Below, piece by piece: positions 8,027 to 16,654 of a DNA stretch of 64,000 nt. This DNA is from Ignavibacteria bacterium (GTDB lineage Bacteria > Bacteroidota > Ignavibacteria > UBA10030 > SZUA-254): assembly GCA_016178595.1 (NCBI GenBank), contig JACOSY010000054.1:45783-109782 (forward strand), read 5' to 3'. Position 1 is the stretch's first letter. Each line of letters starts with the position of its first letter. The notes under the pieces are model-generated. The model was not told where the DNA came from, did no database searches, and was given only the letters and a program-made list of their open reading frames with translations. Position numbers and translations under genes: made by a program.

Positions 8027-9403
8027 ATGGCGACCGAAGCTCTTCAAATCCAGACGTTGTACGATGGGCCTCGTGGGACGGCAATCAAGATTTTGAATCG
8101 TGTCGAGCGGACGGATTCATACCTGGATAAACTCCTCGACACCGAACTTCGCGCAACCGACATTTCGGATCTTGATAAAAGCCTGCTTGCTGAAATCGTT
8201 CATGGCGTTATGCGCTGGCAAGGTCGGCTGGATTGGATCCTCAATGGGTTCACCCACGGAAACTTTACGAAGTCCGATGTGAACGTAAAGAATGCACTTC
8301 GCGTCGCACTCTACCAGATTCTCTTCCTGAATCATGTACCGCACTACGCGGTGGTCAATGAAGCGGTGGAATTTATCAAGAGGATACGTGGCGGAAAGCT
8401 GGCGGATTTTGTCAACGCGGTGCTTCGAAATATTATCCGGAATATCGACGGAATCCACTATCCGAAGCAAGAAGACGATCCGATCCAATGGCTCGCCGTG
8501 TACTATTCTCATCCTCAGTGGATGGTGAAGCGGTGGTACCAGCGCTTCACACGTGAGGAGCTTGAAAAATTCCTTCAGACAAACAATGAAGTTCCCGGTC
8601 TCACACTGCGTATTAATAAGCTTAAGATTAATCCCACAGAATTTCTTTCACTTCTGGACATGCAGAAAATTCCGTACCAGGGATCGAGCCTCATCGACTA
8701 CTTCATCAGGGTGAAAAGTCTTTCCGGCATTTCACAACTGAATATCTTCCAGAGCGGGTATTTCTCAATTCAAGACGAAAGCGCTGCATTGCCGGTGCTG
8801 CTCCTCGATCCGAAACCCGGTGAGGACGTTATCGATATGTGTGCCGCACCGGGTGGGAAGACTACCTTCATCGCTGAGTTGATGAGAAATCAAGGAAGGA
8901 TCACCGCAGTCGATAAATACGAGAGCAAACTGATGTTGATACGCACGAGCTGTGACAGGCTCGGTATAACAAACGTTTACCCGATGGTTTGCGACGCAGC
9001 TGATCTTGATATGCGGCCGGTCGATAAGATCCTTGTCGATGCACCCTGCTCGGGTCTTGGCGCATTGCGGAAGAAACCGGATATCAAGTGGAAGCGCGTG
9101 CCGGAAGATATTCCACAACTTGCGAAGCTCCAACAACGATTGCTGGAGAATGCCGCACGGCTCGTAAAGCCGGGGGGGACGATCGTGTATAGCACGTGCA
9201 CAACCGAACCCGAAGAGAACGCATTTGTCGTGAAGTCGTTTCTCGAGCAACACCCTGAATTCCATCTCGAAGATCCATCCGGACTGGTGAACCGTGCTGT
9301 GGTTACGCAGGAGGGATTCATCGAAACATTTCCACATCGCGATCATATTGACGGTTCTTTCGCAGCTCGTTTGGTGAAGTCTTTATCAACGCTCCCACAC
9401 TGA
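8027..9403 (+). CDS. rsmB: 16S rRNA (cytosine-967-C5)-methyltransferase
   Basis: About 458 residues. An N-terminal NusB-like RNA-binding domain (about 15-145, e.g. LAEIVHGVMRWQGRLDWIL) is followed by a Rossmann methyltransferase. Motifs are DMCAAPGGKTTF (SAM), VDAPCSGLGALRKKPDIKW with the releasing Cys, and YSTCTTEPEEN with the catalytic Cys. ATG 8027 starts one base after the previous stop, so translation is probably coupled. A TTG at 8018 is a poorer choice. Confidence 0.94.
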   Translation: MATEALQIQTLYDGPRGTAIKILNRVERTDSYLDKLLDTELRATDISDLDKSLLAEIVHGVMRWQGRLDWILNGFTHGNFTKSDVNVKNALRVALYQILFLNHVPHYAVVNEAVEFIKRIRGGKLADFVNAVLRNIIRNIDGIHYPKQEDDPIQWLAVYYSHPQWMVKRWYQRFTREELEKFLQTNNEVPGLTLRINKLKINPTEFLSLLDMQKIPYQGSSLIDYFIRVKSLSGISQLNIFQSGYFSIQDESAALPVLLLDPKPGEDVIDMCAAPGGKTTFIAELMRNQGRITAVDKYESKLMLIRTSCDRLGITNVYPMVCDAADLDMRPVDKILVDAPCSGLGALRKKPDIKWKRVPEDIPQLAKLQQRLLENAARLVKPGGTIVYSTCTTEPEENAFVVKSFLEQHPEFHLEDPSGLVNRAVVTQEGFIETFPHRDHIDGSFAARLVKSLSTLPH

Positions 9404-9413
9404 ACGAAGGACA

Positions 9414-10643
9414 ATGAAAGCAGTCGTCAAAGAAAGACCTCGGATGTATAAAGCGTGGAAGCAGGGTCTTCAGCTTGTCGAGAAAGTAACCCCTATCGTC
9501 CGGAAGGGAAGCGACGTGCAGGTAAAGGTCGTTGCTGCAGGAATCTGCGGGACTGATGTTGGGATCTATGCTTCCAAAGATTCTTTGAAAAACAATATGT
9601 CGTCGCTGACAACGCCCGATGTTACGATCGGGCATGAGTTCTGTGGCAGGATCACGGATGCCGGACCAAAGGCGCGCGCTCATCTTGCGAAGCTTGCGAT
9701 CGCGAAGGCAACGGAGTACCCGGAAATTCGGAAGTTCGTCAAGAGACGTACACCTGCAAAGCTTGCAAGGGACGTATCATTCGTCAAGTTCCTTTATGAA
9801 AATTTCATCGCGACAGCGGAAATGCACATCACCTGCGGTGTTTGTGCTCAATGCAAACTCGGGGATTACCACGTTTGCACCAACACGGTGATTCGTGGAT
9901 TGCACGGTGACGGTGCGTTTGCGGAATACGTCGTGCTTCCAATGGAGAATATCCTGCTGTTCAAGAACGGCGAAATACCGGAAGAGATTGTTGCATTTAT
10001 GGACGCAATCGGCAATGCAACCCACACCGTTCAATCGCTGACGAGCATCAAAGGAAAAATCGTTGCGGTACTCGGTGTCGGTGTGATCGGGTTGATGTCC
10101 GTTGCAATCGCGAAAGGCGCTGGCGCAAAGAAAATTCTCGTAACCGATGCATCGCACGGAGAGAATACACACGAGAAGCTGGAACAGCGGCGCTTCTCGA
10201 TGGCCCGGCTGCTCGGTGCCGACGAGTGCTTTGATGTGTCAATTCCCGAAGAGAAGAAACGGTTCTATCGGGTTGCGAAGGAACAGAACCATGGGGCCGG
10301 AGTCGATGCCATCTTGGAAATGTCGGGAAGCTATTACGCATACGAAGATGCCTTCCGCGTCTTGCGCATGGGCGGAGAGATGGCGCTGCTTGGCCTTCCA
10401 AGTGGTACGATGCCCATCGACTTCGCAACAAACGTCATTTTCCCCGGTATCACGATCCATGGCGTCATTGGCCGTCGCGTCTGGTCGACATGGGATTTGA
10501 TGACGACAATCCTGAAAAATAATTTGGCAAATCGATTTTTGAAATCCGGATTCGTTACACATCAATTTCCGCTGAAGGATTTTGAAAAGGGATTCGATGC
10601 GATTGCCAATGGCAATGCGTTGAAGGTTCTCCTCCGACCATAA
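9414..10643 (+). CDS. tdh: Zinc-dependent medium-chain dehydrogenase, probable L-threonine 3-dehydrogenase
   Basis: 409 residues, against about 340 for typical Tdh. Catalytic-zinc ligands are C45 (GICGTDVGIY) and H74-E75 (GHEF); structural-zinc cysteines are C141, C144, C147 and C155. The nucleotide-binding loop VLGVGVIGLM lies near residue 217. The next gene is kbl, the second enzyme of the threonine-to-glycine route, which supports Tdh over other dehydrogenases. Oddly, an insertion of about 45 residues (about 85-135) replaces the usual GDRV strand between the two zinc sites. A different polyol or alcohol substrate remains possible. Confidence 0.72.
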   Translation: MKAVVKERPRMYKAWKQGLQLVEKVTPIVRKGSDVQVKVVAAGICGTDVGIYASKDSLKNNMSSLTTPDVTIGHEFCGRITDAGPKARAHLAKLAIAKATEYPEIRKFVKRRTPAKLARDVSFVKFLYENFIATAEMHITCGVCAQCKLGDYHVCTNTVIRGLHGDGAFAEYVVLPMENILLFKNGEIPEEIVAFMDAIGNATHTVQSLTSIKGKIVAVLGVGVIGLMSVAIAKGAGAKKILVTDASHGENTHEKLEQRRFSMARLLGADECFDVSIPEEKKRFYRVAKEQNHGAGVDAILEMSGSYYAYEDAFRVLRMGGEMALLGLPSGTMPIDFATNVIFPGITIHGVIGRRVWSTWDLMTTILKNNLANRFLKSGFVTHQFPLKDFEKGFDAIANGNALKVLLRP

Positions 10644-10681
10644 GACATCGTACTCTGACATTCTGAAGGAAGAAAAACCTC

Positions 10682-11896
10682 GTGGATATTTTGCTGCTTA
10701 TTACACAGGAACTTCGACGTCTTGAGGAAACGAAGACCTACAAGTACGAAACACCGCTCCGGAGCCCGCAGGCGGGCATTGTGAAAGTGGGGGGCAAGGA
10801 AGTCGTGATGCTTGCTTCCAATAACTATCTTGGGCTTTCCGATCATCCTGTCGTCAAAAAGGCGGCAATCGAGGGGATCAAACAGTACGGTTATGGTGTT
10901 GCTTCCGTACGATTTCTCTGCGGCACGCAAGAAATTCACCTCCAGCTCGAAAAGAAAATTTCACAGTTCGTCGGATGTGAAGACACCATTCTCTTCTCGT
11001 CGTGCTTTGCTGCGAATGAAGGCTTCTTCGCTTCACTGGTGAATGAGAAGCTCGGGTGCGAGGAGTACCAAGACGTCCTGTACAGCGATAGGCTGAATCA
11101 CGCCAGTATCATTGATGGTCAACGGCTCTGCAGGCCGGAGAACGTGGACAAAAAGATTTACAATCACGCCGACATGGCCAACCTCGAGCGATTGCTCGAA
11201 GAAGATAAGGACCAAGAGTATCGTTTCAAGATCATCGCGACGGATGGCGTGTTCAGCATGGAAGGAGACCTTGCCCCGCTTTCAAGCATCGTCAGGCTTG
11301 CGCAGAAGTACAACGCGATGGTGTTCGTTGATGATTCACATGCGATCGGCGTCTGCGGCAATTCTGGTCGCGGGACGCCCGAAGCGACATCCACCCTTGG
11401 GATGATCGACGTTCTCACGGGCACATTAGGCAAAGCGATCGGCGGTGCAGCAGGGGGCTACATCAGCGGCAAGAAGGAGATGATCTCCTATCTGCGCCAG
11501 AAGTCTCGCCCGTACACGTTCTCGAATTCATTGCCGCCGTCAATTATTTTCGGGGCAATGGCTGCATTTGATTTACTATCGAAGGATCGATCGCTTGTGA
11601 CGAAACTTCATGAGAATACTGCATACTTTCGAAGAGAAATCAAGGCTCTTGGCTTTACTATCCTGGAAGGCGATCATCCAATCGTTCCGATCATGCTCGG
11701 AGAGGCGGCTGTTGCACAAGACATGAGTGCGGCGCTTCTCAAAGCCGGTGTCTATATCAAAGGACTCTGGTTCCCGGTGGTCCCCAAAGGTGAGGCGCGG
11801 TTACGGGGACAGGTATCCGCGTCGCTCAGGAAGAAAGATATTGATCGGGCGCTGGAGGCATTCGCAAAAGTCGGAAAGAAGATGCGAGTCATTTGA
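10682..11896 (+). CDS. kbl: Glycine C-acetyltransferase (2-amino-3-ketobutyrate CoA ligase)
   Basis: 404 residues of the alpha-oxoamine synthase family (PLP-dependent, cytosolic). Marks are [13 protein letters not shown], the PLP region [21 protein letters not shown] and the Schiff-base lysine in [14 protein letters not shown]. It converts 2-amino-3-oxobutyrate plus CoA to glycine and acetyl-CoA. The start is GTG 10682 with GAAGGAAG about 10 bases ahead. Adjacency to the dehydrogenase upstream favours Kbl over 8-amino-7-oxononanoate synthase (BioF); no other biotin synthesis gene is adjacent. Confidence 0.85.
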   Translation: MDILLLITQELRRLEETKTYKYETPLRSPQAGIVKVGGKEVVMLASNNYLGLSDHPVVKKAAIEGIKQYGYGVASVRFLCGTQEIHLQLEKKISQFVGCEDTILFSSCFAANEGFFASLVNEKLGCEEYQDVLYSDRLNHASIIDGQRLCRPENVDKKIYNHADMANLERLLEEDKDQEYRFKIIATDGVFSMEGDLAPLSSIVRLAQKYNAMVFVDDSHAIGVCGNSGRGTPEATSTLGMIDVLTGTLGKAIGGAAGGYISGKKEMISYLRQKSRPYTFSNSLPPSIIFGAMAAFDLLSKDRSLVTKLHENTAYFRREIKALGFTILEGDHPIVPIMLGEAAVAQDMSAALLKAGVYIKGLWFPVVPKGEARLRGQVSASLRKKDIDRALEAFAKVGKKMRVI

Positions 11897-11965
11897 GAAT
11901 CTAACGAAGTTTTCGTACGTTGAAGTTGTCATGAAAAAATATTTCTCTCTCACACGAAAGAACCG

Positions 11966-13060
11966 ATGAAGAAACCACTAACGGAAGCGAACGTTCTCGA
12001 TGCACTACGCGAAGTGAAAGATCCCGACCTCCATCGCGATATTGTGACGCTGGGCTTCATCAAGGATATCAAGATCGACCGAAATGACGTCAGCTTCATC
12101 ATTGAACTGACAACGCCTTCTTGCCCGGTGAAGGACGAATTGAAGTCAGCGGCTGAGAAAGTAATCCGTGACCACATTGAACGTGTTGAAACTGTTGGCA
12201 TCGAGCTGACGTCGAATGTCCGCACGAACGCAAGCCAGCAGCGTGCGAACCTCCTGCCGGGCGTGAAGAACACGATTGCCGTTGCAAGCGGGAAAGGTGG
12301 AGTGGGAAAATCCACCGTTGCCGTGAATCTTGCAGTCTCGCTTGCTCTCGACGGCGCGAAGGTTGGTCTCATCGATGCGGATATCTATGGACCCTCGATC
12401 CCTCTTATGATGGGAATCAACGAACGGCCGCGTTTGTCGAACCAGAAGCTGATTCCACTCGAAGCACACGGTGTGCAGGTGATGTCAATCGGTTTCCTCA
12501 TCGATCCCAATCAGGCAGTCATTTGGCGTGGGCCAATGGTCAGCGGCGCATTAAAACAGTTCATGTCGGACGTTGAATGGGCCGAGCTTGATTATCTGGT
12601 GTTCGACCTTCCACCGGGAACGGGCGACATCCATCTCACACTTGTTCAGACGATTCCGCTTTCCGGCGCAGTTATAGTGACGACACCACAAGATATTTCC
12701 CTTGCCGATGCGCGGAAGGCACACAAGATGTTCGAGAAGGTGAACGTACCCGTCCTCGGCATTATCGAGAATATGAGCTACCACATTTGCACCAACTGCG
12801 GACATCGGGAGGATATTTTTGCAACTGGTGGAGGACAGCGAGCGGCAGAAGAACTTGGAAGTCCATTCCTTGGTTCCATTCCTATCTACACACCGATCCG
12901 TATTGGTGGTGATATTGGAAAGCCGATCGTCGTCCTGGAGCCGAATGCCGAGCAATCGAAACAAATCCGGCAGATTGCACGGAACATGGCGGCACAGATC
13001 AGCATTAACCAATTCTCTGAATCCTCAAAACCTGAGATTGAAATAAACCTCAACGCGTAA
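11966..13060 (+). CDS. mrp: Mrp/ApbC-type Fe-S cluster carrier ATPase
   Basis: 364 residues. An N-terminal MIP18/DUF59 domain (1-80; VLDALREVKDPDLHRDIVTLGFI) precedes the P-loop ATPase with the deviant Walker A SGKGGVGKST near residue 100. A CxxC (ICTNCGH) near residue 270 is the cluster-binding pair. It loads Fe-S clusters onto target proteins. The NifU-like scaffold gene follows after 6 bases, giving a coherent two-gene Fe-S unit. Confidence 0.94.
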   Translation: MKKPLTEANVLDALREVKDPDLHRDIVTLGFIKDIKIDRNDVSFIIELTTPSCPVKDELKSAAEKVIRDHIERVETVGIELTSNVRTNASQQRANLLPGVKNTIAVASGKGGVGKSTVAVNLAVSLALDGAKVGLIDADIYGPSIPLMMGINERPRLSNQKLIPLEAHGVQVMSIGFLIDPNQAVIWRGPMVSGALKQFMSDVEWAELDYLVFDLPPGTGDIHLTLVQTIPLSGAVIVTTPQDISLADARKAHKMFEKVNVPVLGIIENMSYHICTNCGHREDIFATGGGQRAAEELGSPFLGSIPIYTPIRIGGDIGKPIVVLEPNAEQSKQIRQIARNMAAQISINQFSESSKPEIEINLNA

Positions 13061-13066
13061 TTTGTT

Positions 13067-13324
13067 ATGATGGGCACTGAAGTCGGGCTCTCGCTGCAAG
13101 AGCGTGTCGAACAAGCGCTGGAGACTTGCCGGTCGTTCCTGCGTGCTGACGGTGGTGATGTGGAACTCGTCAGCATTACGGACGATGGCATCGTCGATCT
13201 TCGTTACCACGGAACCTGTGTTATTTGTCCGATGTCGAGGATGACGCTGCGGGCGGGACTTGAGCGCGCGATTCTCCGCGCTGCCCCTGAAATCAAGCGA
13301 GTGGAAGCAGTGAACGTCAGGTGA
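13067..13324 (+). CDS. NifU C-terminal-domain Fe-S scaffold protein
   Basis: 85 residues, a stand-alone NifU/NFU domain. The cluster cysteines are C51 and C54 (GTCVICPMSRMTLRAGLERAI). The opening (VEQALETCRSFLRADGGDVELV) is family-typical. It should accept or hand over Fe-S clusters together with the Mrp-type carrier upstream. ATG 13067 and 13070 are both possible starts. It converges with the ftsE-like gene after 17 bases, with no clear terminator. Confidence 0.92.
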   Translation: MMGTEVGLSLQERVEQALETCRSFLRADGGDVELVSITDDGIVDLRYHGTCVICPMSRMTLRAGLERAILRAAPEIKRVEAVNVR

Positions 13325-13341
13325 AGAACCGTCAGAGGCTC

Positions 13342-14004
13342 TTAGATCGATTCAACCTCGGTAATCCTTCCTTCCTTCAATTGCACTATTCGGCTGCCGG
13401 ATTTCTTTACGAAATCGTAATTGTGCGACGCCAGTAGGACCGCAGTCCCTTGTACATTGATCTGTTTCAGGAGTTGCAAAATCTCGAGTGATGCAGCAGG
13501 ATCGAGATTTCCCGTAGGCTCATCTGCTAAGATGATTTGCGGCTGGTTGACAAGGGCCCGTGCGATTACGACTCGTTGTTGCTCACCCCCGGAAAGTTCT
13601 TGCGGCATGCTGTCCCGCTTGTGGCTGAGTCCCACATCGGCAAGCACGCGGAGTGTTCGACTGCCGATATCAGCGTTGTTCACGCCTGTCACTTCAAGAG
13701 AGAATGCCACATTTTTATACACATTCCGATCGTCCAAAAGTTTATAGTCTTGAAAAACAATGCCGAGTGTCCGGCGCACGTTCGGGATATCTTTCTTTCG
13801 AATCGAATCGGATTGAAACTCACCGACGGTTACCGTGCCCTCTTCAGGCAGGACGTCGAAATAGATGAGCCGCAGGAGCGTTGTCTTGCCGACCCCGGTT
13901 TCGCCGATAAGCGAGACAAATTCACCGGGTTTGATGTGAAAATGTACACCGACCAGGATTGATTGCCGGTTGAAGGAAATAGAAACGTTTTCGAATCGAA
14001 TCAT
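13342..14004 (-). CDS. ftsE: FtsE-like ABC transporter ATP-binding protein
   Basis: 220 residues, the size of FtsE. Walker A is [11 protein letters not shown], the signature is [15 protein letters not shown], and Walker B is [12 protein letters not shown]. FtsE normally works with FtsX to activate septal wall hydrolases; no ftsX is adjacent. The ATG overlaps the pdxA stop by four bases (ATGA), so translation is coupled to pdxA. LolD or MacB-type ATPases have similar motifs; the sequence around [18 protein letters not shown] and [15 protein letters not shown] favours FtsE. Confidence 0.82.
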   Translation of the reverse strand: MIRFENVSISFNRQSILVGVHFHIKPGEFVSLIGETGVGKTTLLRLIYFDVLPEEGTVTVGEFQSDSIRKKDIPNVRRTLGIVFQDYKLLDDRNVYKNVAFSLEVTGVNNADIGSRTLRVLADVGLSHKRDSMPQELSGGEQQRVVIARALVNQPQIILADEPTGNLDPAASLEILQLLKQINVQGTAVLLASHNYDFVKKSGSRIVQLKEGRITEVESI

Positions 14005-15008
14005 CGTCGTCTCGTGCGTCGAATGGAAATGATTCGTGATGCGAGCTTGATCGCTTCCATCATACTCCTTGGATCGGCAACGCCTTCTCCTGCAATATCG
14101 AATGCAGTGCCGTGATCTGGCGAGGTTCTGACGATTCGCAGGCCCGCTGAGTAGTTCACACCGAGCGAGAATCCGACCATCTTCAGCGGAATCAAACCCT
14201 GGTCGTGATACATTGCAACAACTGCATCATATTGCCTGTGTGTGTTTCGACCGAAGAAGCCATCGGCAGGGAACGGCCCTTCAATGTGAATCCCGTTTCG
14301 CCGCACTCTCTTCATCGCAGGAATCATCATTTCCTTTTCCTCGCTCCCGATCATGCCATTCTCACCGGCGTGTGGATTCAAGCCGAGCAGCGCAATCCGT
14401 GGCGAGCGGACTGCAAAATCGTGCCGAAGAGAATGATGAATGCTGCTGATTTTCTTCACAAGGCCGCCGATGGAGAGAGTTGATGAAACACGTTTGATCG
14501 GGACGTGCACGGTCGCAAGCCCGATCCTGAACGTATTGGCAACGAGCATCATCGCGACATTTCTGGAACCTGAGATTGCTGCAAGCATTTCGGTTTGTCC
14601 CGGATAACGATAACCGGCGAGCGCCATCGCTTCTTTTGAGACCGGCGCTGTTACCATCCCATCCAGTTTGCCGCGCTTGCAAAGCTTTGCAGCACAGGTG
14701 ATCGCCTCACCGGCGAAGTGGCCGGCTTCCTCGGTGAGTTTTCCAGGCGCCATTTTTGGAACCCGATGAGGGAACATGTTAATAATGGGAACTGCAGTGC
14801 CGGTAGTTTTCGACGGGATGAACTCTATCTCCATAAGATCAAGTCTCAACCTGAGCCTGCGTGCATAGAACTCATACACGTCAATCGATCCGACCAAGAT
14901 CGGTGAACACACTCTTCGAATGGATGGGGCGAGGATGCTCTTCAGCGTGATTTCCGGTCCGATGCCGTTCAAATCCCCAAGTGTAATACCGATCGTTGGT
15001 TTAGCCAT
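14001..15008 (-). CDS. pdxA: 4-hydroxythreonine-4-phosphate dehydrogenase
   Basis: About 335 residues from MAKPTIGITLGDLNGIGPE. Metal and substrate motifs include GDLNGIGPE at the N-terminus, DGMVTAPVSKEAM, and YHDQGLIPLKMVGF near the C-terminus. It oxidises 4-phosphohydroxy-threonine in the DXP-dependent pathway to pyridoxal phosphate. A longer frame reaches 15068, but would overlap the preceding gene, and homology begins at the ATG whose complement lies at 15006-15008. Confidence 0.93.
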   Translation of the reverse strand: MAKPTIGITLGDLNGIGPEITLKSILAPSIRRVCSPILVGSIDVYEFYARRLRLRLDLMEIEFIPSKTTGTAVPIINMFPHRVPKMAPGKLTEEAGHFAGEAITCAAKLCKRGKLDGMVTAPVSKEAMALAGYRYPGQTEMLAAISGSRNVAMMLVANTFRIGLATVHVPIKRVSSTLSIGGLVKKISSIHHSLRHDFAVRSPRIALLGLNPHAGENGMIGSEEKEMMIPAMKRVRRNGIHIEGPFPADGFFGRNTHRQYDAVVAMYHDQGLIPLKMVGFSLGVNYSAGLRIVRTSPDHGTAFDIAGEGVADPRSMMEAIKLASRIISIRRTRRR

Positions 15009-15018
15009 CAGTGAGTGC

Positions 15019-16380
15019 TTAACGCTCTTCGGTAGTGAGGAGAACGTAATCGCCATGACGATTTTCATCGACGAAGATCAATCGCTTTTTCAAAGAAGCG
15101 TACTCCCACACTTCTCGCGGTGGAATGGAGGGTTTCATTTCGCGTGTAACAGTTGTCGGCGGACCATAGAGCATGTACGCTTTGCCGCGATCGGTCTCGA
15201 TGCCATCTGTCGTTTGAAGCGTACTGAAGTGAGAGGTTGCGTAATCGGCCCGGCGATAATATTCTGCCATCACTTCGTTGTACGCCGTTGCGGGCGTTTG
15301 ATCGCGCTTCTTCCAGAATGCATCGAACAAGCGCTTCTGCTCATCGCCGGGAGCGTGTTTCATCTTATCGAACTCTTCCTTGCCGGCGATGTACGTGAGT
15401 GCATTGATCGCGCGCTCCAAATTCCGAAGCGTGAACGGCATGTCGAACCAACGCACCCGGAACATCTGCGTTTTCTTGATTGTATCGCGACCGCGTGCGG
15501 CGATGAGTTCAAGAACGTACTCGCCCTCCGGCAGTGTATCGATTCGAACGGCAAAGAAAAACGAGTACACTCCGCCGCTGGGCGGCCTGTACATCTCCGT
15601 CAGCAGGTGATCGTTTTCCATGCTCACTGTAAAGCACTCAGGAGAGGCTGGGAGAAGAGGCGCATGTTGGCTCTGGAGAAGAACACGTCGATTCAGTTCT
15701 TCCCGGTACATGCTGTAGACGAGGGATAGCGAATCTTGTGTGGGCCTGTTGATCACTTCGACGGCGCATTCAGTATTTTCACCCAGCGGGATATCGCCGC
15801 CAAAGTTCACGGGTATGCGCGCGGCATTCGCAGCGTGCGCTTTGAGAAAAAGTACATCGCTCAGTGCGATCGGCAATTGAGAGAAATCTTTGACTGTGAC
15901 CGTTCGCCTGTTATCGGTAAAGCGTCGGTTCGATTCACGGTCATTCACTTCTACAACGAGCGTGTACTCGGCTGGTTGTACGTCGAAGCTGAACTCTCCC
16001 TGGATCGATCGTGTTTCCGTGCTCTCCGCCGGTGAGTTTTCAAGGCCGATGTCATCGCGTCGCAAGTCACGAGCAACTGCAGATCCTCTCTTGTCCAGGA
16101 TTTCCACGGAGACTTCCGGCCGAATAACGAGAGGTTGTGATGGCGCTGCGGATGGATTCCGAACGGCGACAAAGAATCGTTCAGGAACACGATAAAGAAT
16201 TGTCAGCATGCTCTTGCCGGGAGCAGAGGACGTAAAATTTCGTGCTTCGATAAAGATTGGTGTTTGGCGGAAGTCAGGTCGCTCTTCGTGTCGGGAAGAC
16301 TCAAATGGCCTCTGTGCAACACCGGCCGAAAAGGTTGCTGCGATCAGAGTAAAGAAGGGAACGAGTACGTGCAGTTTCAT
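15019..16380 (-). CDS. GWxTD-domain secreted protein
   Basis: About 453 residues starting MKLHVLVPFFTLIAATFSAGVAQ, a signal peptide. The middle is beta-rich (VSVEILDKRGSAVARDLRRDD and others). The C-terminal GWxTD domain contains FWKKRDQTPATAYNEVMAEY and TDRGKAYMLYGPPTTV. These proteins are common in FCB bacteria; their role is unknown. The namesake Trp is replaced: the motif reads GIETD. A reading frame extends to 16452, but the ATG at 16380 places the signal peptide correctly. pdxA begins 10 bases beyond its stop. Confidence 0.8.
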   Translation of the reverse strand: MKLHVLVPFFTLIAATFSAGVAQRPFESSRHEERPDFRQTPIFIEARNFTSSAPGKSMLTILYRVPERFFVAVRNPSAAPSQPLVIRPEVSVEILDKRGSAVARDLRRDDIGLENSPAESTETRSIQGEFSFDVQPAEYTLVVEVNDRESNRRFTDNRRTVTVKDFSQLPIALSDVLFLKAHAANAARIPVNFGGDIPLGENTECAVEVINRPTQDSLSLVYSMYREELNRRVLLQSQHAPLLPASPECFTVSMENDHLLTEMYRPPSGGVYSFFFAVRIDTLPEGEYVLELIAARGRDTIKKTQMFRVRWFDMPFTLRNLERAINALTYIAGKEEFDKMKHAPGDEQKRLFDAFWKKRDQTPATAYNEVMAEYYRRADYATSHFSTLQTTDGIETDRGKAYMLYGPPTTVTREMKPSIPPREVWEYASLKKRLIFVDENRHGDYVLLTTEER

Positions 16381-16452
16381 GGAATACACATCAGTCATGA
16401 ATAATGTACGAATGACTCGCTGCAAAAGCAAGAATATCGGTACAACTCCCAC

Positions 16453-16481
16453 TTGACTATCATCCGCATATTTCCTATTAT
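16453..16481 (+). promoter_or_regulatory. Promoter of the secreted-protein gene at 16655
   Basis: TTGACT at 16453-16458, 17 bases, TATTAT at 16476-16481. The predicted start near 16488 gives a leader of about 165 bases that contains the hairpin at 16565. Confidence 0.6.
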
Positions 16482-16564
16482 TGAAACCAGTTTCTTAACG
16501 ATCATGTCAGTTCATAGATCAGGTTAGCGACACGACAAAGACAGAATATAAGATATCTGTACCA

Positions 16565-16615
16565 ACGATACGCCTTCATCTTTCATTTCTTGGAAGGGTG
16601 AAGGCGTATCGTTTT
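16565..16615 (+). terminator. Terminator-like hairpin in the leader of the gene at 16655
   Basis: A perfect 14-base stem, ACGATACGCCTTCA (16565-16578) with TGAAGGCGTATCGT (16599-16612), loop of about 20 bases, followed by TTTT. It sits between the promoter at 16453 and the ribosome site, so it may be an attenuator. It may instead be a mobile palindrome. Confidence 0.6.
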
Positions 16616-16654
16616 AATCCACTCGTCACTCAACTATTACGAAGGAGGTACTCC

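Noticed and set aside
10682..11896. BioF (8-amino-7-oxononanoate synthase) for this gene
   Set aside because: The dehydrogenase next to it points to the threonine route, and bioY lies over 24 kb away with no other biotin genes nearby.
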